Positions 32,363-40,409 of a DNA stretch of 40,409 nt are shown piece by piece. Origin of the DNA: Candidatus Hydrogenedentota bacterium. Its GTDB lineage: Bacteria; Hydrogenedentota; Hydrogenedentia; Hydrogenedentales; SLHB01. Numbering within the stretch: position 1 is the stretch's first letter; each line of letters begins with the position of its first letter. The position numbers and the translations under genes were made by a program. The stretch spans positions 1 through 40,409 of the forward strand of contig JACQVH010000076.1 of the NCBI GenBank assembly GCA_016209895.1, read 5' to 3'. The notes under the pieces were generated by a model. The model did no database searches. It was given only the letters and a program-made list of their open reading frames with translations, and had not been told where the DNA came from.

Positions 32363-33270
32363 CCCTTGTTGGCACCATTGGCGGAATAGACAACTTTACC
32401 ACTTCCCGACCGGCATTCGATATTTCCGCCACATTCGGACACATAATTCCTTACCTTTGCCAGGCCGATGCCTCGACTGCTACCACATACAGAAGTTACA
32501 CCACGAACGAAAGCGCCGCGAATTGCCAAGTTGTCGTTCCAGGTTTCACCTAAGAGTTTTACTAGCTGTTCCTTCCGGTTGTCAAGCGTTGTTCGCATTC
32601 CTTGGCCGATGTCCATGTAGCAAATGAGAGCGCCCCGCTCGGAGCACTGAATTGCACCCAAGCCCCACGATGCGCTGTGCATGTAAATGTTTTCAACGAT
32701 CTCCTTATTGGGAAGCCAGAATTCTTCGACCAATTCGGTTTGGAAGTTCAAGTGACTTTCGAGTGCAACGCCAAAAGTATTCTGAAGAGAGCTTATGAAT
32801 TTTCGGCAATGTGATTCAAAATCGGCGGGGCTTGAATATTCCGAAACCTTACTCACAACTTCACGCAGGGGCATGAACGGGTATCTACCGTCGAGTCTTC
32901 TTCTCGAATTTGCCGCTTGTTCTTCTCGCGCTAGAACATTCGCCCCTCGAATTACTTCCTCATGTGAGACGTAGCTATATTGTGTTAGATGGAAGAATTC
33001 CATCTTGAACAAGAAGTCACGAACCTCGATATCGATCGGCAAGTCCATTGTTGGTGGCTGGACGGGTCGTTTATAAGGGAGTCTTCCTTCGCTGGCTGCG
33101 AAAACAAAGGCCAAGAGATTTACTATGGCGCCTAAGTCTAAATGACCAAATGGCGAAAGATCTAAGTGAGGAATTGCACCCTCACGCAACTCTCGGCTCA
33201 TGCGCCTGATCAAGTATTCGGCATGCGCCGTTGTAAGTGCAGGTTCATTGTACCTAACTTTCTTGTTCAT
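32290..33270 (-). CDS. GHKL-type (histidine-kinase-like) ATPase with N-terminal STAS-like region
   Basis: The product has 326 residues, cytoplasmic. The Bergerat ATP fold is shown by the N box E193-N194-IYMHS, the G1 box DIGQGM (220-225) and the G2 box GSSRGIGL (263-270). No phospho-accepting histidine domain or transmembrane sensor is present, so it is closer to SpoIIAB/RsbW-type or stand-alone GHKL ATPases than to a sensor kinase. Residues about 35-95 (DLSPFGHLDLGAIVNLLAFV, LPIDIEVRDFLFKMEFF) look like a STAS-like domain. It is the first gene of the operon and overlaps the next by 73 nt. It probably senses a signal and controls the partner protein by ATP-dependent binding or phosphorylation. 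Confidence 0.75.
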   Translation of the reverse strand: MNKKVRYNEPALTTAHAEYLIRRMSRELREGAIPHLDLSPFGHLDLGAIVNLLAFVFAASEGRLPYKRPVQPPTMDLPIDIEVRDFLFKMEFFHLTQYSYVSHEEVIRGANVLAREEQAANSRRRLDGRYPFMPLREVVSKVSEYSSPADFESHCRKFISSLQNTFGVALESHLNFQTELVEEFWLPNKEIVENIYMHSASWGLGAIQCSERGALICYMDIGQGMRTTLDNRKEQLVKLLGETWNDNLAIRGAFVRGVTSVCGSSRGIGLAKVRNYVSECGGNIECRSGSGKVVYSANGANKGWNVEWIPGVQIRIWLPAPVKTPS

Positions 33271-33622
33271 GGTTTCGGTCCATAACAGTTCGCCGAGGTG
33301 ATCTGCAAGTCGTACGGGCCAGCGTCATCAGACGAGCCACGCTCTCTTAAATCATCCGCCAATCAAGCATTAACCCGTCATATTGACTTCATCAAGGCCG
33401 AGATAGTAGTACGTCGCGACTTCCCTCTCTTGGAGTACGTAGATATGTTAAGAGGGACATTAATGAGATCATCCGGACCGCTACGGCACACTTGCTCTTA
33501 CGGATTGACTCGGCGTTGCCAAAGGATACACAGTATTGCCCATCACGTAAACTCTTTTCGACTTCCAACGTGAGCGACCGGATAAGTTGCTCCGTCGGTA
33601 CCCCAAAACGGTCAAATTTCTC
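33271..33622. other. Gap of 352 bp upstream of the candidate defence operon
   Basis: No gene can be supported. On the minus strand, TTGCAG (33308-33303) and TTATGG (33285-33280) are 17 bp apart and only 9 bp from the ATPase ATG; this is a weak promoter candidate and would imply a very short leader. The minus-strand frame after the oxidoreductase stop stays open for 76 codons (FDRFGVPTEQLIRSLTLEVE and onward) without its own ATG near the start; it may be a decayed gene or chance. Confidence 0.4.
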
Positions 33623-34672
33623 CTAAAAGTTCTTGATCAGCGGCCAACTAAAAAGCGACTCCAACGTCTTTCGACGGCCGGTTTCCGCCGAGTCGCGTGC
33701 GGCTTGCATGACTTCCAGGACATGTAACGCGTGCTCGGGTGTCATCGAGCTTAGCTTGCCGGTGACCAGGCATTCCGCTACATAATTGACGCCGTCTTCC
33801 CAGACGTAATCGTTGGTGCCGGTACAATGGGTCTCCCAACCTTTCTCATGGTCGGTCAATATCTGCACGCCGCGCGGTCCCCAGTCCCAGCCGAGGAGGT
33901 ACATGGCGCCTTTGGTACCGAAGAACTCCAGGCTGCGGTCTTCCGGCGTGGCGTGGTACACGAAACCGGTCTGGATGTGAGAATACACACTGTCGCCGTG
34001 GTCCATGAGCAACATGACGTTATCGTCGGCCTCGACGCGCACCCGCTCGCCTTCCACGATTCGTTCCGGAATCGCGGCGCCCATCAGCGCGGTGACCGAT
34101 CGGGCTGGACCCAGGAGTCCGGTCAACGTCGTGATATTGTAGACCGCAAGATCGAATAGGCTGCCTCCGCCTTTTTTGTAGAACCAGGGTCCCCACGAGG
34201 GTCCGCAATGCCCGTAGCAGGCGTGGGCCGCGTGGACTTTGCCCAGGATGCCGCTCGAGAACACGTCCATCATATACCGATACTGCGGACTGGTGACGAC
34301 GTTCGGCGCGGCCCAAAGCTGCCGATTCTTCGACTCGGCCAACGCGATCAATTCTCTTCCTTCCGTCACGGTACCCACGAAAGGTTTCTCGGAGAAAATG
34401 TGTTTCCCGGCGAGGAGCGCCTTCTTGTTAAGCGAGTAGTGCGACTGCATGCTCGTGCTGTTCAGGAACAGGTCGAATGGCGGTCCGGTCAACATCTCGT
34501 CCAAGGATGCGAAGGCGTTTGGGATGCCGTATTCACTGGCGCGCTTCCGCGCGCGGTCAAAGACGATGTCACACGCGCTTACGATTTCGATGAACGGACT
34601 CTTGAGCATCCGCGCGAGATACTTCTCCGACACGGAACCACAACCGGCTATACCTACGCGCACTCTGTCCAT
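33623..34672 (-). CDS. Gfo/Idh/MocA-family NAD(P)-dependent oxidoreductase
   Basis: The product has 349 residues, cytoplasmic by lack of a signal peptide. The N-terminal Rossmann fold starts VRVGIAGCGSVSEKYLARML, with the nucleotide-binding GxGxxS/G pattern. The EKPF motif (HIFSEKPFVGTVTEGRELIA) supplies the conserved Lys-Pro pair of the family. The C-terminal domain (GGGSLFDLAVYNITTLTGLL) carries the Asp of the catalytic triad region, and the usual His is shifted (here a Tyr, LAVYN), which could alter catalysis. These enzymes oxidise or reduce sugars, inositols and related compounds. It fits the carbohydrate theme of the window. Whether it is co-transcribed with the secreted hydrolase gene upstream is unclear, as a hairpin lies between them. 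Confidence 0.9.
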   Translation of the reverse strand: MDRVRVGIAGCGSVSEKYLARMLKSPFIEIVSACDIVFDRARKRASEYGIPNAFASLDEMLTGPPFDLFLNSTSMQSHYSLNKKALLAGKHIFSEKPFVGTVTEGRELIALAESKNRQLWAAPNVVTSPQYRYMMDVFSSGILGKVHAAHACYGHCGPSWGPWFYKKGGGSLFDLAVYNITTLTGLLGPARSVTALMGAAIPERIVEGERVRVEADDNVMLLMDHGDSVYSHIQTGFVYHATPEDRSLEFFGTKGAMYLLGWDWGPRGVQILTDHEKGWETHCTGTNDYVWEDGVNYVAECLVTGKLSSMTPEHALHVLEVMQAARDSAETGRRKTLESLFSWPLIKNF

Positions 34673-34688
34673 ATTTGTGTTCCTTGCG

Positions 34689-34728
34689 TTCTTTGCGGTT
34701 AAGAGATCAGTGATTTAACCGCAAAGAA
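34689..34728. repeat. Perfect 14-bp inverted repeat within a short-word array
   Basis: TTCTTTGCGGTTAA (34689-34702) is matched by TTAACCGCAAAGAA (34715-34728) around a 12-nt loop. The arms extend imperfectly outward with further copies of GCAAAGAAC / GTTCTTTGC-type words (34674-34746). It lies between two minus-strand genes and could act as a terminator-like hairpin for the hydrolase gene. Confidence 0.75.
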
Positions 34729-34776
34729 CACAAAGAGCGCAAAACAACAGGTGCGAACGGCGCGTCATCCAACCGA

Positions 34777-35889
34777 TCATTCGTGTGGTTCGAGTCGTTC
34801 GTGGTTAGTCTTCTTCAGGCGCACGTCAACAAACGCGTACGCGGCTTCCCGGACTCTTCGCGGAAAATTGTGTTCACAGTCCGGGTAAAGGACCACGAGA
34901 TTCTCCGCCGCGTTTAGTAGGTCATAGACGGGTTGCGCCGCCGTCACGCAGTCGCGGACGCCCGAAACCTCGAAGTTCGCGTCGCGAAGGGGCGCGCTAA
35001 TGAACACGGGACGTGGCGCGAGGGCGGCGAGGACTTCGGTAAAGTCGAACGGCATGCGGGCCGGGTCTTTTCCGTAAACGTCCGCGATACGCGGCATGTA
35101 ACCTTGGTGCGACCAGCCCGTGAGGTCGCCGCCGTAGTATTTGTAGAAAGAGTTGAAGCCGCAATTGGTAACCATGATTCTGATGCGCTCGTCGAAAACC
35201 CCGACGAAGAGCGTATTGTGCCCGCCCAGGGAATGACCGATGCATCCGATACGTTCGGAGTCCACCTCCGGCAGGGACTGAAGCAGGTCTACGGCCCGCA
35301 TGTGGTTCCAGATGCCCTTCATGGTCGCGCTGGCGTAGCCGCGCGCAGATACATCAATCGAATACTCGCCAAAATTGGGGTAATCCGGGGCGAGGGTCAC
35401 GTAGCCGCGCTCGGCGAGTTCTTTCGCGTAGTGCAAACTGCGCTTGGGACCGAGCCCGACCGGTTCGCCCTTGCCGATGCGCGTGGTTTGGTGTAGGCAA
35501 AGCATGGCCGGGACGTTGCCCACCAACTTCTTTGGTATGAGGAGGTAAGCCGGCACACGGTCACCGGATTCCACCACAAATGAGACCTTCTTGCGAATAT
35601 ACTTGGGCCGAACGACCGCTTTCTCGACACGCAAATCGAGCGGCACTCGCCGCGAGGCATCCGGCAGTTCCCCCATGACCAGTTGCATGTTGGCAAGGAT
35701 GTGCGCGCGACGTATCCCCCAGTCGCCGGCGTTCTTGACCAGATGCATCTCGCCGCGCTCGTCGGCATACACCAGCAGATTGGACTTGTCCGGATACAGA
35801 TGCACTGATGAAACCTGTGAAACTACCGGCGTAGCCATGAGAACCATGCCCATTGCAATGACACAAATGACCTGAGACCACCCGTTCAT
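34777..35889 (-). CDS. Secreted alpha/beta hydrolase (dienelactone hydrolase / acetyl xylan esterase-like)
   Basis: The product has 370 residues from the ATG at 35889, preferred over the one at 35934 because a signal peptide follows at once (MNGWSQVICVIAMGMVLMAT, then PVVSQVSS). The alpha/beta hydrolase fold has its nucleophile S220 (full-start numbering from 35889: residue about 220) in GCIGHSLGGHNT, a probable acid in SAPLRDANFEV, and a His in PDCEHNFPRRV. VPAYLLIPKKLVGNVPAMLC is the usual first core strand. Such secreted hydrolases of planctomycete-like bacteria often cleave esters on polysaccharides. It is divergent from the giant dockerin protein, with starts 100 bp apart, so the two may share a control region. 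Confidence 0.85.
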   Translation of the reverse strand: MNGWSQVICVIAMGMVLMATPVVSQVSSVHLYPDKSNLLVYADERGEMHLVKNAGDWGIRRAHILANMQLVMGELPDASRRVPLDLRVEKAVVRPKYIRKKVSFVVESGDRVPAYLLIPKKLVGNVPAMLCLHQTTRIGKGEPVGLGPKRSLHYAKELAERGYVTLAPDYPNFGEYSIDVSARGYASATMKGIWNHMRAVDLLQSLPEVDSERIGCIGHSLGGHNTLFVGVFDERIRIMVTNCGFNSFYKYYGGDLTGWSHQGYMPRIADVYGKDPARMPFDFTEVLAALAPRPVFISAPLRDANFEVSGVRDCVTAAQPVYDLLNAAENLVVLYPDCEHNFPRRVREAAYAFVDVRLKKTNHERLEPHE

Positions 35890-35989
35890 GACCGCGATGT
35901 TGCCAAGTATGACGGGCTCTTGGCAAAAAAACACTTTTCAAGAGGCGGAGGAGTCGCTAAACTATGTGAAACAATATGGGGGTTGCAGC

Positions 35990-38900
35990 ATGCGACACAA
36001 TGTAGCCTGTGAACGTTCAATCTCGAATCGCGTTTCTCGCGGCGGGCCATCCTTTCTCTGGACAGTCTTTGTCGGTGTGGCCATTGCCTGCCTCGCGGTT
36101 CGGGCTCAGGACCCGGGACCGGGGCGTATCCTGACTTCGAGTGGCGTCGCGTTCGGGGGCATCATCGGGTTCAACCCGGACGGCTCGAACGTGATCAACT
36201 TTACGTCGAATACGTTCGATAGCGGCGCGTTTACCCAGGGCGGCCGACATAAGTCGGAGCATCCCTCGGTGTCCGGGACGGGAAAGATCGCATTTGCTTC
36301 TACCCGGACCGGGCGGTGGCGCATCTTTGTCATGAACGGCGACGCTTCCGAACTGCGGCAACTGACCGATGACTCGAATACCGGGGAACGACCGCCCATT
36401 GACGTGGATGACCTGTTTCCGGTCATTTCGCCGGACGGGTTGCAGGTGGCGTTCATCTCGAACCGGAGCGATGTGCGGGACATCAATGGCAACTTTTACG
36501 GCCTGAAGGATTTGTTCATCGTGAACACGGACGGGACCGGGTTGCGGCAGGTCACCGCATCACAGATATGGCAAAACGGAGCGAGCCGCATAGCCAGCGC
36601 GGTCTGGAATCCGGACGGCACGCTACTGGCCTTTCGCGGGGTCCGGCTCGTGGACGAGAGCGGAACGATGATACCGCGGGATGTGATCGGCACCATCCGA
36701 CCCGACGGTACCGAGGAGCAGAGTCTGCGAACGCTCGCCGATTGCGCCGGGGGAACCGTGCTCGATTGGTCGCCGGACGGTTCGCGCATCTTGTACTCGC
36801 AGGGCGGCGGCGTCCAAGGCTGCTACGACACGTACTACTTGTTTCTCGGACTCAATGGCACGCCCGATTCCTCCATTTCCCACGAACTGTTGGGCGGCGT
36901 GCCGAATAATCAAGGTTCGGCGCGGTTCTCTCCGGACGGCCAGAAGCTGGCTTACACCGAAGGGAGCAACATGCTTTCGGTGATCGGCGTGGATGGCACG
37001 GGAAAGGTCTCGAATCCAGTTCCCGTGGCCCCCGGCTCGCCGCTGTGGTGGATGCCGGGACCGCCGCTGCCGGCCGCAGCCAGGATTGAGCTCGGCCCGG
37101 ACCCGGTGGTGGTGTGGCTCGGCCATCCGGTACAGACGTTGGTGACAGTCTATGACGCGCTGGACAACGTCATTGTGCATGCGCCTCAACGTTGGGACGG
37201 CGACGCGCTGGTGAGCAATGAGGGCCTCGTATATGCACGTGAAGGCAATAGCACGGCGCAGCTTGGCGCGGTGAATGGACCGTTGCCGGCAGTCTGGGTC
37301 ACCGTCTTGAACTACAACACCCCGGTGATCACCGTCACGGCGCCGGATGCCGAGGCGTCGGAAGCGGGCGACACCGCGAGTGTCACGATTGCCCGCCGAG
37401 GAAATCTCGATTCCGAAGTTTCGGTACTGATCGGGGTCAAAGGGACGGCCACGAACGGGGCGGATTTTGTCTTCGTTGGAGGCCTGGTAACCCTCCCCGC
37501 GGGCGTCAGCGATACCTCGGTGGTAATAACACCCATTGATGACTCTCTGCACGAAGGCGAGGAAGTTCTGAATTTGACCGTCCTGCCTCTCGAAAGCGGC
37601 TACGTGGTGGGATCGCCGAACGCGGCACTCCTTACCATCGCGGACAATGATGAGGCCTCGACCGCGTTCAGCGTATCCTCGGTCGTTCCCGACAAAGGCG
37701 GAGACACGGGCCCGGTAACCGTGAGCATTTTCGGTGCGGGTTTCCTGGCGGGAGCGCAAGCGCAGCTCGTAAACGATACCAAGGGTTCCATCGCTGCCGG
37801 TCAGACGACCATCAATGAAGACGGAACGATGGTCGAGGCGATTTTTGATCTCTCGGGACAACCCCGCGGGCTTTACAATGTGGTCGTAACCAATTCGGAT
37901 TCGAACTCGGCGACGCTGTCCGGCGCATTTACCATCGAGGAAGGCCGATTTGCAGAAGTCTGGGCCGATCTCATCGGGCCGCAAAGCTTGCGCACCGGAC
38001 GCTCGCGGCAGTATACGCTCCTGTTTGGCAACCGGGGGAACGTGGATGCCGCCGGCGCGCTGCTCTTTGTCGCCGGCTTGCCGGCCAACGCACACCTGAC
38101 TCCTGGACCCGAATTCCTTCCGACCGCCCAACCCGAAGGCGTGACGACCACGGCGCCACTGTTCATCCAAGTAGCCGCCGATCCCGAGGCCGGAACGACG
38201 GCTCAGACCATTCTGCCATTTGCGACCGGCGCGTTGCGGCCCGGCACCGTAGGCACCGCCACTTTCCAACTCGAAGTGCCCACTGCCGGCGACTACCAAC
38301 TGGAGCTGCTGATCCTGTCCCCGTCCAACGTGCTCGGCGGCGCATCTGGAAAGACGACTGGCGATATCACGCCCGTCGCGGAGAGGGCCGGCCACCTGCG
38401 CCCCGCCTCGGCGCCACCCAAACAAGCCGAGGCGGATTCGGCGGCGCTTCAAGAGGCATACAATATTGCCGTTTCGCGCTGGGGTCAGGACAATTTCACG
38501 GTGCGGTTCTATGACCTGCAGAACGGCGCCTGCGTCGGTGCGGCCGAGGACTTGGGCGGCGCCTTGACCGATGCCAGCGGCCTTCCCAATTCCGCCTTGG
38601 ACGGTTGGACCATCCGGACCATCACCAACAACGGATATGGGCTGGGGCATACCACGACCCTGTTGACCAGCCCCGATGGCCAACGCCATTACCTCGTTGA
38701 CAACTATGTGACACCCTCGATAATTCCGATGGTGGTGACCGATCAGGGTTGGGAGATAGACCCGGTGTTCCGGTTGTTGAATACGTTCCCGAATCAGCAT
38801 CCCTTCTTGATCCTGGAAGACATCATCGCCGCCGGCCGGCCCTTTACGGGCCACGCCTGGAACGAATTGAGTGGCACCGGCGGCAGCAGCGGGACGTGTT

Positions 38901-39961
38901 CGAGCCCTAATCGTCGGTGTCCGCGCACGTTGCGCGTCGTGGCTTCCACCGACCCGAACGGCAAGTTTGGTTCGGAAGGCGCCGGAGAGTCCCACTTCGT
39001 GACCGGCGAAGACCCGCTCCGCTACGTGATCATGTTCGAGAATCTTGAAACCGCCACCGCCCCGGCGGCCGAGGTCCTCATCACGGACCAACTGGACCCG
39101 GCCGTGTTCGATATGAGCAGCTTCAGTCTGGGACCGCTCGGATTCGGCGAAACGGAAATTACTCCGCCGGCGGGACGCCAGGAATTCATCACGCAGGTGG
39201 ATTTGCGGCCAACCCAGGAACTGCTCGTGAAGATCGAGGGCGTACTTAACCCGGACACGGGGTTGGTGCTCTGGCGATTCACCTCCCTTGACCCCGCCAC
39301 GGGACTGCCGCCGGAGGAAGGTTCGGTCGGATTCCTGCCGCCGAACGTGACGCCGCCCGAAGGGGAGGGCCGCGTCTTGTTCAATGTCCGTGCGCTCGCG
39401 GGACTCGCGACCGGGACCGAGATTCGCAACCGGGCCACCATCGTTTTCGATGCCAATGACCCGATCACGACGGAGGAGTGGCTGAATGTCATTGATAACA
39501 CCGAGCCGGAGAGTCAGGTAAACGCGCTGGACGGCGTGCAATATGAGAACATCTTCCCAGTAAGTTGGAGCGGAGTTGACGAGGCGGCCGGAATCAGCGG
39601 CTACTCGGTCTACGTATCGGAAGACGGTTCGCCGTTCGTGCCGTGGATACTGAATAGCACCGACACGTTCGGAACCTTCATCGCGACGAGTGACAAGAAC
39701 TATCAATTCTTCAGCATCGCGCGCGACCAGGCGGGCAATGTCGAGGATGCCCCCGCCGAACCGGATGCCACCACGCGCACGGCCGGGATCATAGACGCCG
39801 ACGTTGACGCCAGCGGCAACGTGGACGCCGTAGACGTGCAACTGGTCATCAACGCCGCTCTGGGTCTCGCAACGGAAGGCCAGACCGACGTCAACCGCGA
39901 CGGCACAGTCAACGCCGTGGATGTGCAGCGCGTAATCAATGCCGCCCTGGGGTTGGTTTGA
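35990..39961 (+). CDS. Giant secreted multidomain protein: TolB-like propeller, Calx-beta, IPT/TIG and dockerin-like end
   Basis: The product has 1323 residues from the ATG at 35990, which is preceded by a GGGGG and followed by a signal peptide (SFLWTVFVGVAIACLAVRAQ). Residues about 30-370 hold TolB/PD40-like propeller blades (SPDGLQVAFISNRSD, NPDGTLLAFRG, SPDGSRILYS, SPDGQKLAYTEGS). A Calx-beta domain follows (ITVTAPDAEASEAGDTASVT ... LTIADNDE), then an IPT/TIG domain (VSSVVPDKGGDTGPVTVSIF), a CARDB/DUF11-like domain, a large beta region and a Fibronectin-like segment. The end carries two dockerin type I repeats, DVDASGNVDAVDVQLVINA and DVNRDGTVNAVDVQRVINA, with EF-hand Asp/Asn residues. It is probably a surface or matrix protein; no cohesin is in the window. 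Confidence 0.88.
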   Translation: MRHNVACERSISNRVSRGGPSFLWTVFVGVAIACLAVRAQDPGPGRILTSSGVAFGGIIGFNPDGSNVINFTSNTFDSGAFTQGGRHKSEHPSVSGTGKIAFASTRTGRWRIFVMNGDASELRQLTDDSNTGERPPIDVDDLFPVISPDGLQVAFISNRSDVRDINGNFYGLKDLFIVNTDGTGLRQVTASQIWQNGASRIASAVWNPDGTLLAFRGVRLVDESGTMIPRDVIGTIRPDGTEEQSLRTLADCAGGTVLDWSPDGSRILYSQGGGVQGCYDTYYLFLGLNGTPDSSISHELLGGVPNNQGSARFSPDGQKLAYTEGSNMLSVIGVDGTGKVSNPVPVAPGSPLWWMPGPPLPAAARIELGPDPVVVWLGHPVQTLVTVYDALDNVIVHAPQRWDGDALVSNEGLVYAREGNSTAQLGAVNGPLPAVWVTVLNYNTPVITVTAPDAEASEAGDTASVTIARRGNLDSEVSVLIGVKGTATNGADFVFVGGLVTLPAGVSDTSVVITPIDDSLHEGEEVLNLTVLPLESGYVVGSPNAALLTIADNDEASTAFSVSSVVPDKGGDTGPVTVSIFGAGFLAGAQAQLVNDTKGSIAAGQTTINEDGTMVEAIFDLSGQPRGLYNVVVTNSDSNSATLSGAFTIEEGRFAEVWADLIGPQSLRTGRSRQYTLLFGNRGNVDAAGALLFVAGLPANAHLTPGPEFLPTAQPEGVTTTAPLFIQVAADPEAGTTAQTILPFATGALRPGTVGTATFQLEVPTAGDYQLELLILSPSNVLGGASGKTTGDITPVAERAGHLRPASAPPKQAEADSAALQEAYNIAVSRWGQDNFTVRFYDLQNGACVGAAEDLGGALTDASGLPNSALDGWTIRTITNNGYGLGHTTTLLTSPDGQRHYLVDNYVTPSIIPMVVTDQGWEIDPVFRLLNTFPNQHPFLILEDIIAAGRPFTGHAWNELSGTGGSSGTCSSPNRRCPRTLRVVASTDPNGKFGSEGAGESHFVTGEDPLRYVIMFENLETATAPAAEVLITDQLDPAVFDMSSFSLGPLGFGETEITPPAGRQEFITQVDLRPTQELLVKIEGVLNPDTGLVLWRFTSLDPATGLPPEEGSVGFLPPNVTPPEGEGRVLFNVRALAGLATGTEIRNRATIVFDANDPITTEEWLNVIDNTEPESQVNALDGVQYENIFPVSWSGVDEAAGISGYSVYVSEDGSPFVPWILNSTDTFGTFIATSDKNYQFFSIARDQAGNVEDAPAEPDATTRTAGIIDADVDASGNVDAVDVQLVINAALGLATEGQTDVNRDGTVNAVDVQRVINAALGLV

Positions 39962-40409
39962 GTAAGAGAGATCGGCAAAGGCCCCCCGATCCAGTTGCCG
40001 GGGACGGGGTCGGCAGGCGTAAGTGCTTGTTGCACAAGGAGAAGCGGAGATAGGACAGGAATTTCGCGCGCAAAAGCGGTACAAGAGCGGTACAAAAGCG
40101 AACTTTTTTTGTGAAAATCGGTACAAAGTTGGGCAAAAGCGGTCAAAAGCGGTACAAAAGCGGGATACATTTTGGTAGGAAATTTCCGAGTGCGGAGTCC
40201 GGAGTGACGAATTGTGAACGGCGAACGGCGAGGTGCGTACCGGCACGTGGTCGTCGGGGGTTGGCGCACGGTGCGTAAGCATGGCATGTTCCATAGCGCC
40301 AGAGGCGCTTGAAAGGCGCATAAGTCCTCCTTTCCGGGGGTCGCCCGCCTTACGGCGGTCAAGCCCGCCAGAGGCGGATAAACCCGCGTTGCAAATATCC
40401 CTCTATATA
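39962..40409. other. 448-bp region after the dockerin gene: repeats and small hairpins, no gene
   Basis: No coding frame of convincing composition is present. The region carries a word array (40071-40165, listed separately), another at about 40188-40235 (CGGAGTCCGGAGTGACG and GAACGGCGAACGGCGAGG), and two hairpins built on CGCCAGAGGCG near 40300-40380, plus CCGCC-TTAC-GGCGG. The window ends here. Confidence 0.5.
40071..40165 (+). repeat. Degenerate tandem array of AAAAGCGGTAC words
   Basis: At least five near copies of CAAAAGCGGTA occur between 40071 and 40165 (spaced 9-22 bp, including CAAGAGCGGTA, AAAATCGGTAC and CAAAAGCGGTC). A run of seven T lies in the middle (40104-40110). All copies run in the same direction, unlike the inverted arrays in other gaps. 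Confidence 0.75.

Noticed and set aside
33298..33573. Plus-strand frame of 91 codons upstream of the defence operon
   Set aside because: No ribosome site, no recognisable domain, and composition not clearly coding on either strand.
34933..35496. Plus-strand frame of 187 codons within the secreted hydrolase gene
   Set aside because: Antisense to a gene with a clear signal peptide and GHSLGG nucleophile motif.
36623..40321. Minus-strand open frame of 1232 codons opposite the giant dockerin gene
   Set aside because: Its composition (Arg, Gly and His-rich, no recognisable domains) is that of an antisense shadow in GC-rich DNA; the plus strand has clear domains and a signal peptide.

Overview
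The window is about 40.4 kb of bacterial chromosome. Most of it is GC-rich and densely coded, with many overlapping ATGA start/stop junctions. Gene content suggests a free-living heterotroph of the Planctomycetota / Verrucomicrobiota / Lentisphaerota / Hydrogenedentota kind: a ThuA-like protein, a YdjC deacetylase, a DUF1080 protein, a Gfo/Idh/MocA oxidoreductase, a GH2 glycosidase, sugar ABC uptake, a sodium:solute symporter, and a giant TolB/Calx-beta protein ending in a dockerin-like repeat. The phylum is inferred from gene content only; no rRNA, tRNA or ribosomal protein gene was seen.

Layout. 1-798: the 5' part of an HD-GYP gene, minus strand, running off the left edge. 910-4577: minus-strand genes for a secreted protein of unknown function, a Phd/YefM antitoxin with a broken RelE toxin behind it, a ThuA-like protein, a 56-residue protein and a YdjC deacetylase. 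4839-7534: a plus-strand operon of an SSS symporter, two small membrane proteins and an unknown soluble protein. 7585-7674: two identical 29-bp palindromic repeats around a 32-bp spacer, the geometry of a minimal type I-E CRISPR array. 7854-15363: TetR, MarR, membrane fusion protein, RND pump and TolC-like outer membrane protein, a complete tripartite efflux locus with two regulators. 15487-21323: a ribose-type (CUT2) ABC operon whose ATPase and first permease are fused, followed by a CUT1-type binding protein with no permeases of its own. 21543-28352: MazG, a putative zinc-ribbon protein, a GT-C glycosyltransferase, a large GH2 enzyme and a DUF1080 protein.

28646-33270 is visibly AT-richer and looks acquired. 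It holds an MNT nucleotidyltransferase with a decayed HEPN partner, then a tightly packed minus-strand operon of five genes: a STAS-like/GHKL ATPase, a STAS-like (DUF4325-like)/winged-helix protein, a small helical protein, an HEMGH zinc metallopeptidase and a dCTP deaminase. I regard this operon as the best candidate for an undescribed system, probably a regulated phage-defence module that combines proteolysis with dCTP depletion. 33623-39961 returns to host-like genes: an oxidoreductase, a secreted alpha/beta hydrolase and the giant dockerin protein.

Across the window, several intergenic gaps hold arrays of short degenerate words, different in each gap, often arranged as inverted repeats. 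One such array has become the C-terminus of the glycosyltransferase. They resemble the short tandemly repeated repetitive (STRR) elements known from cyanobacteria.
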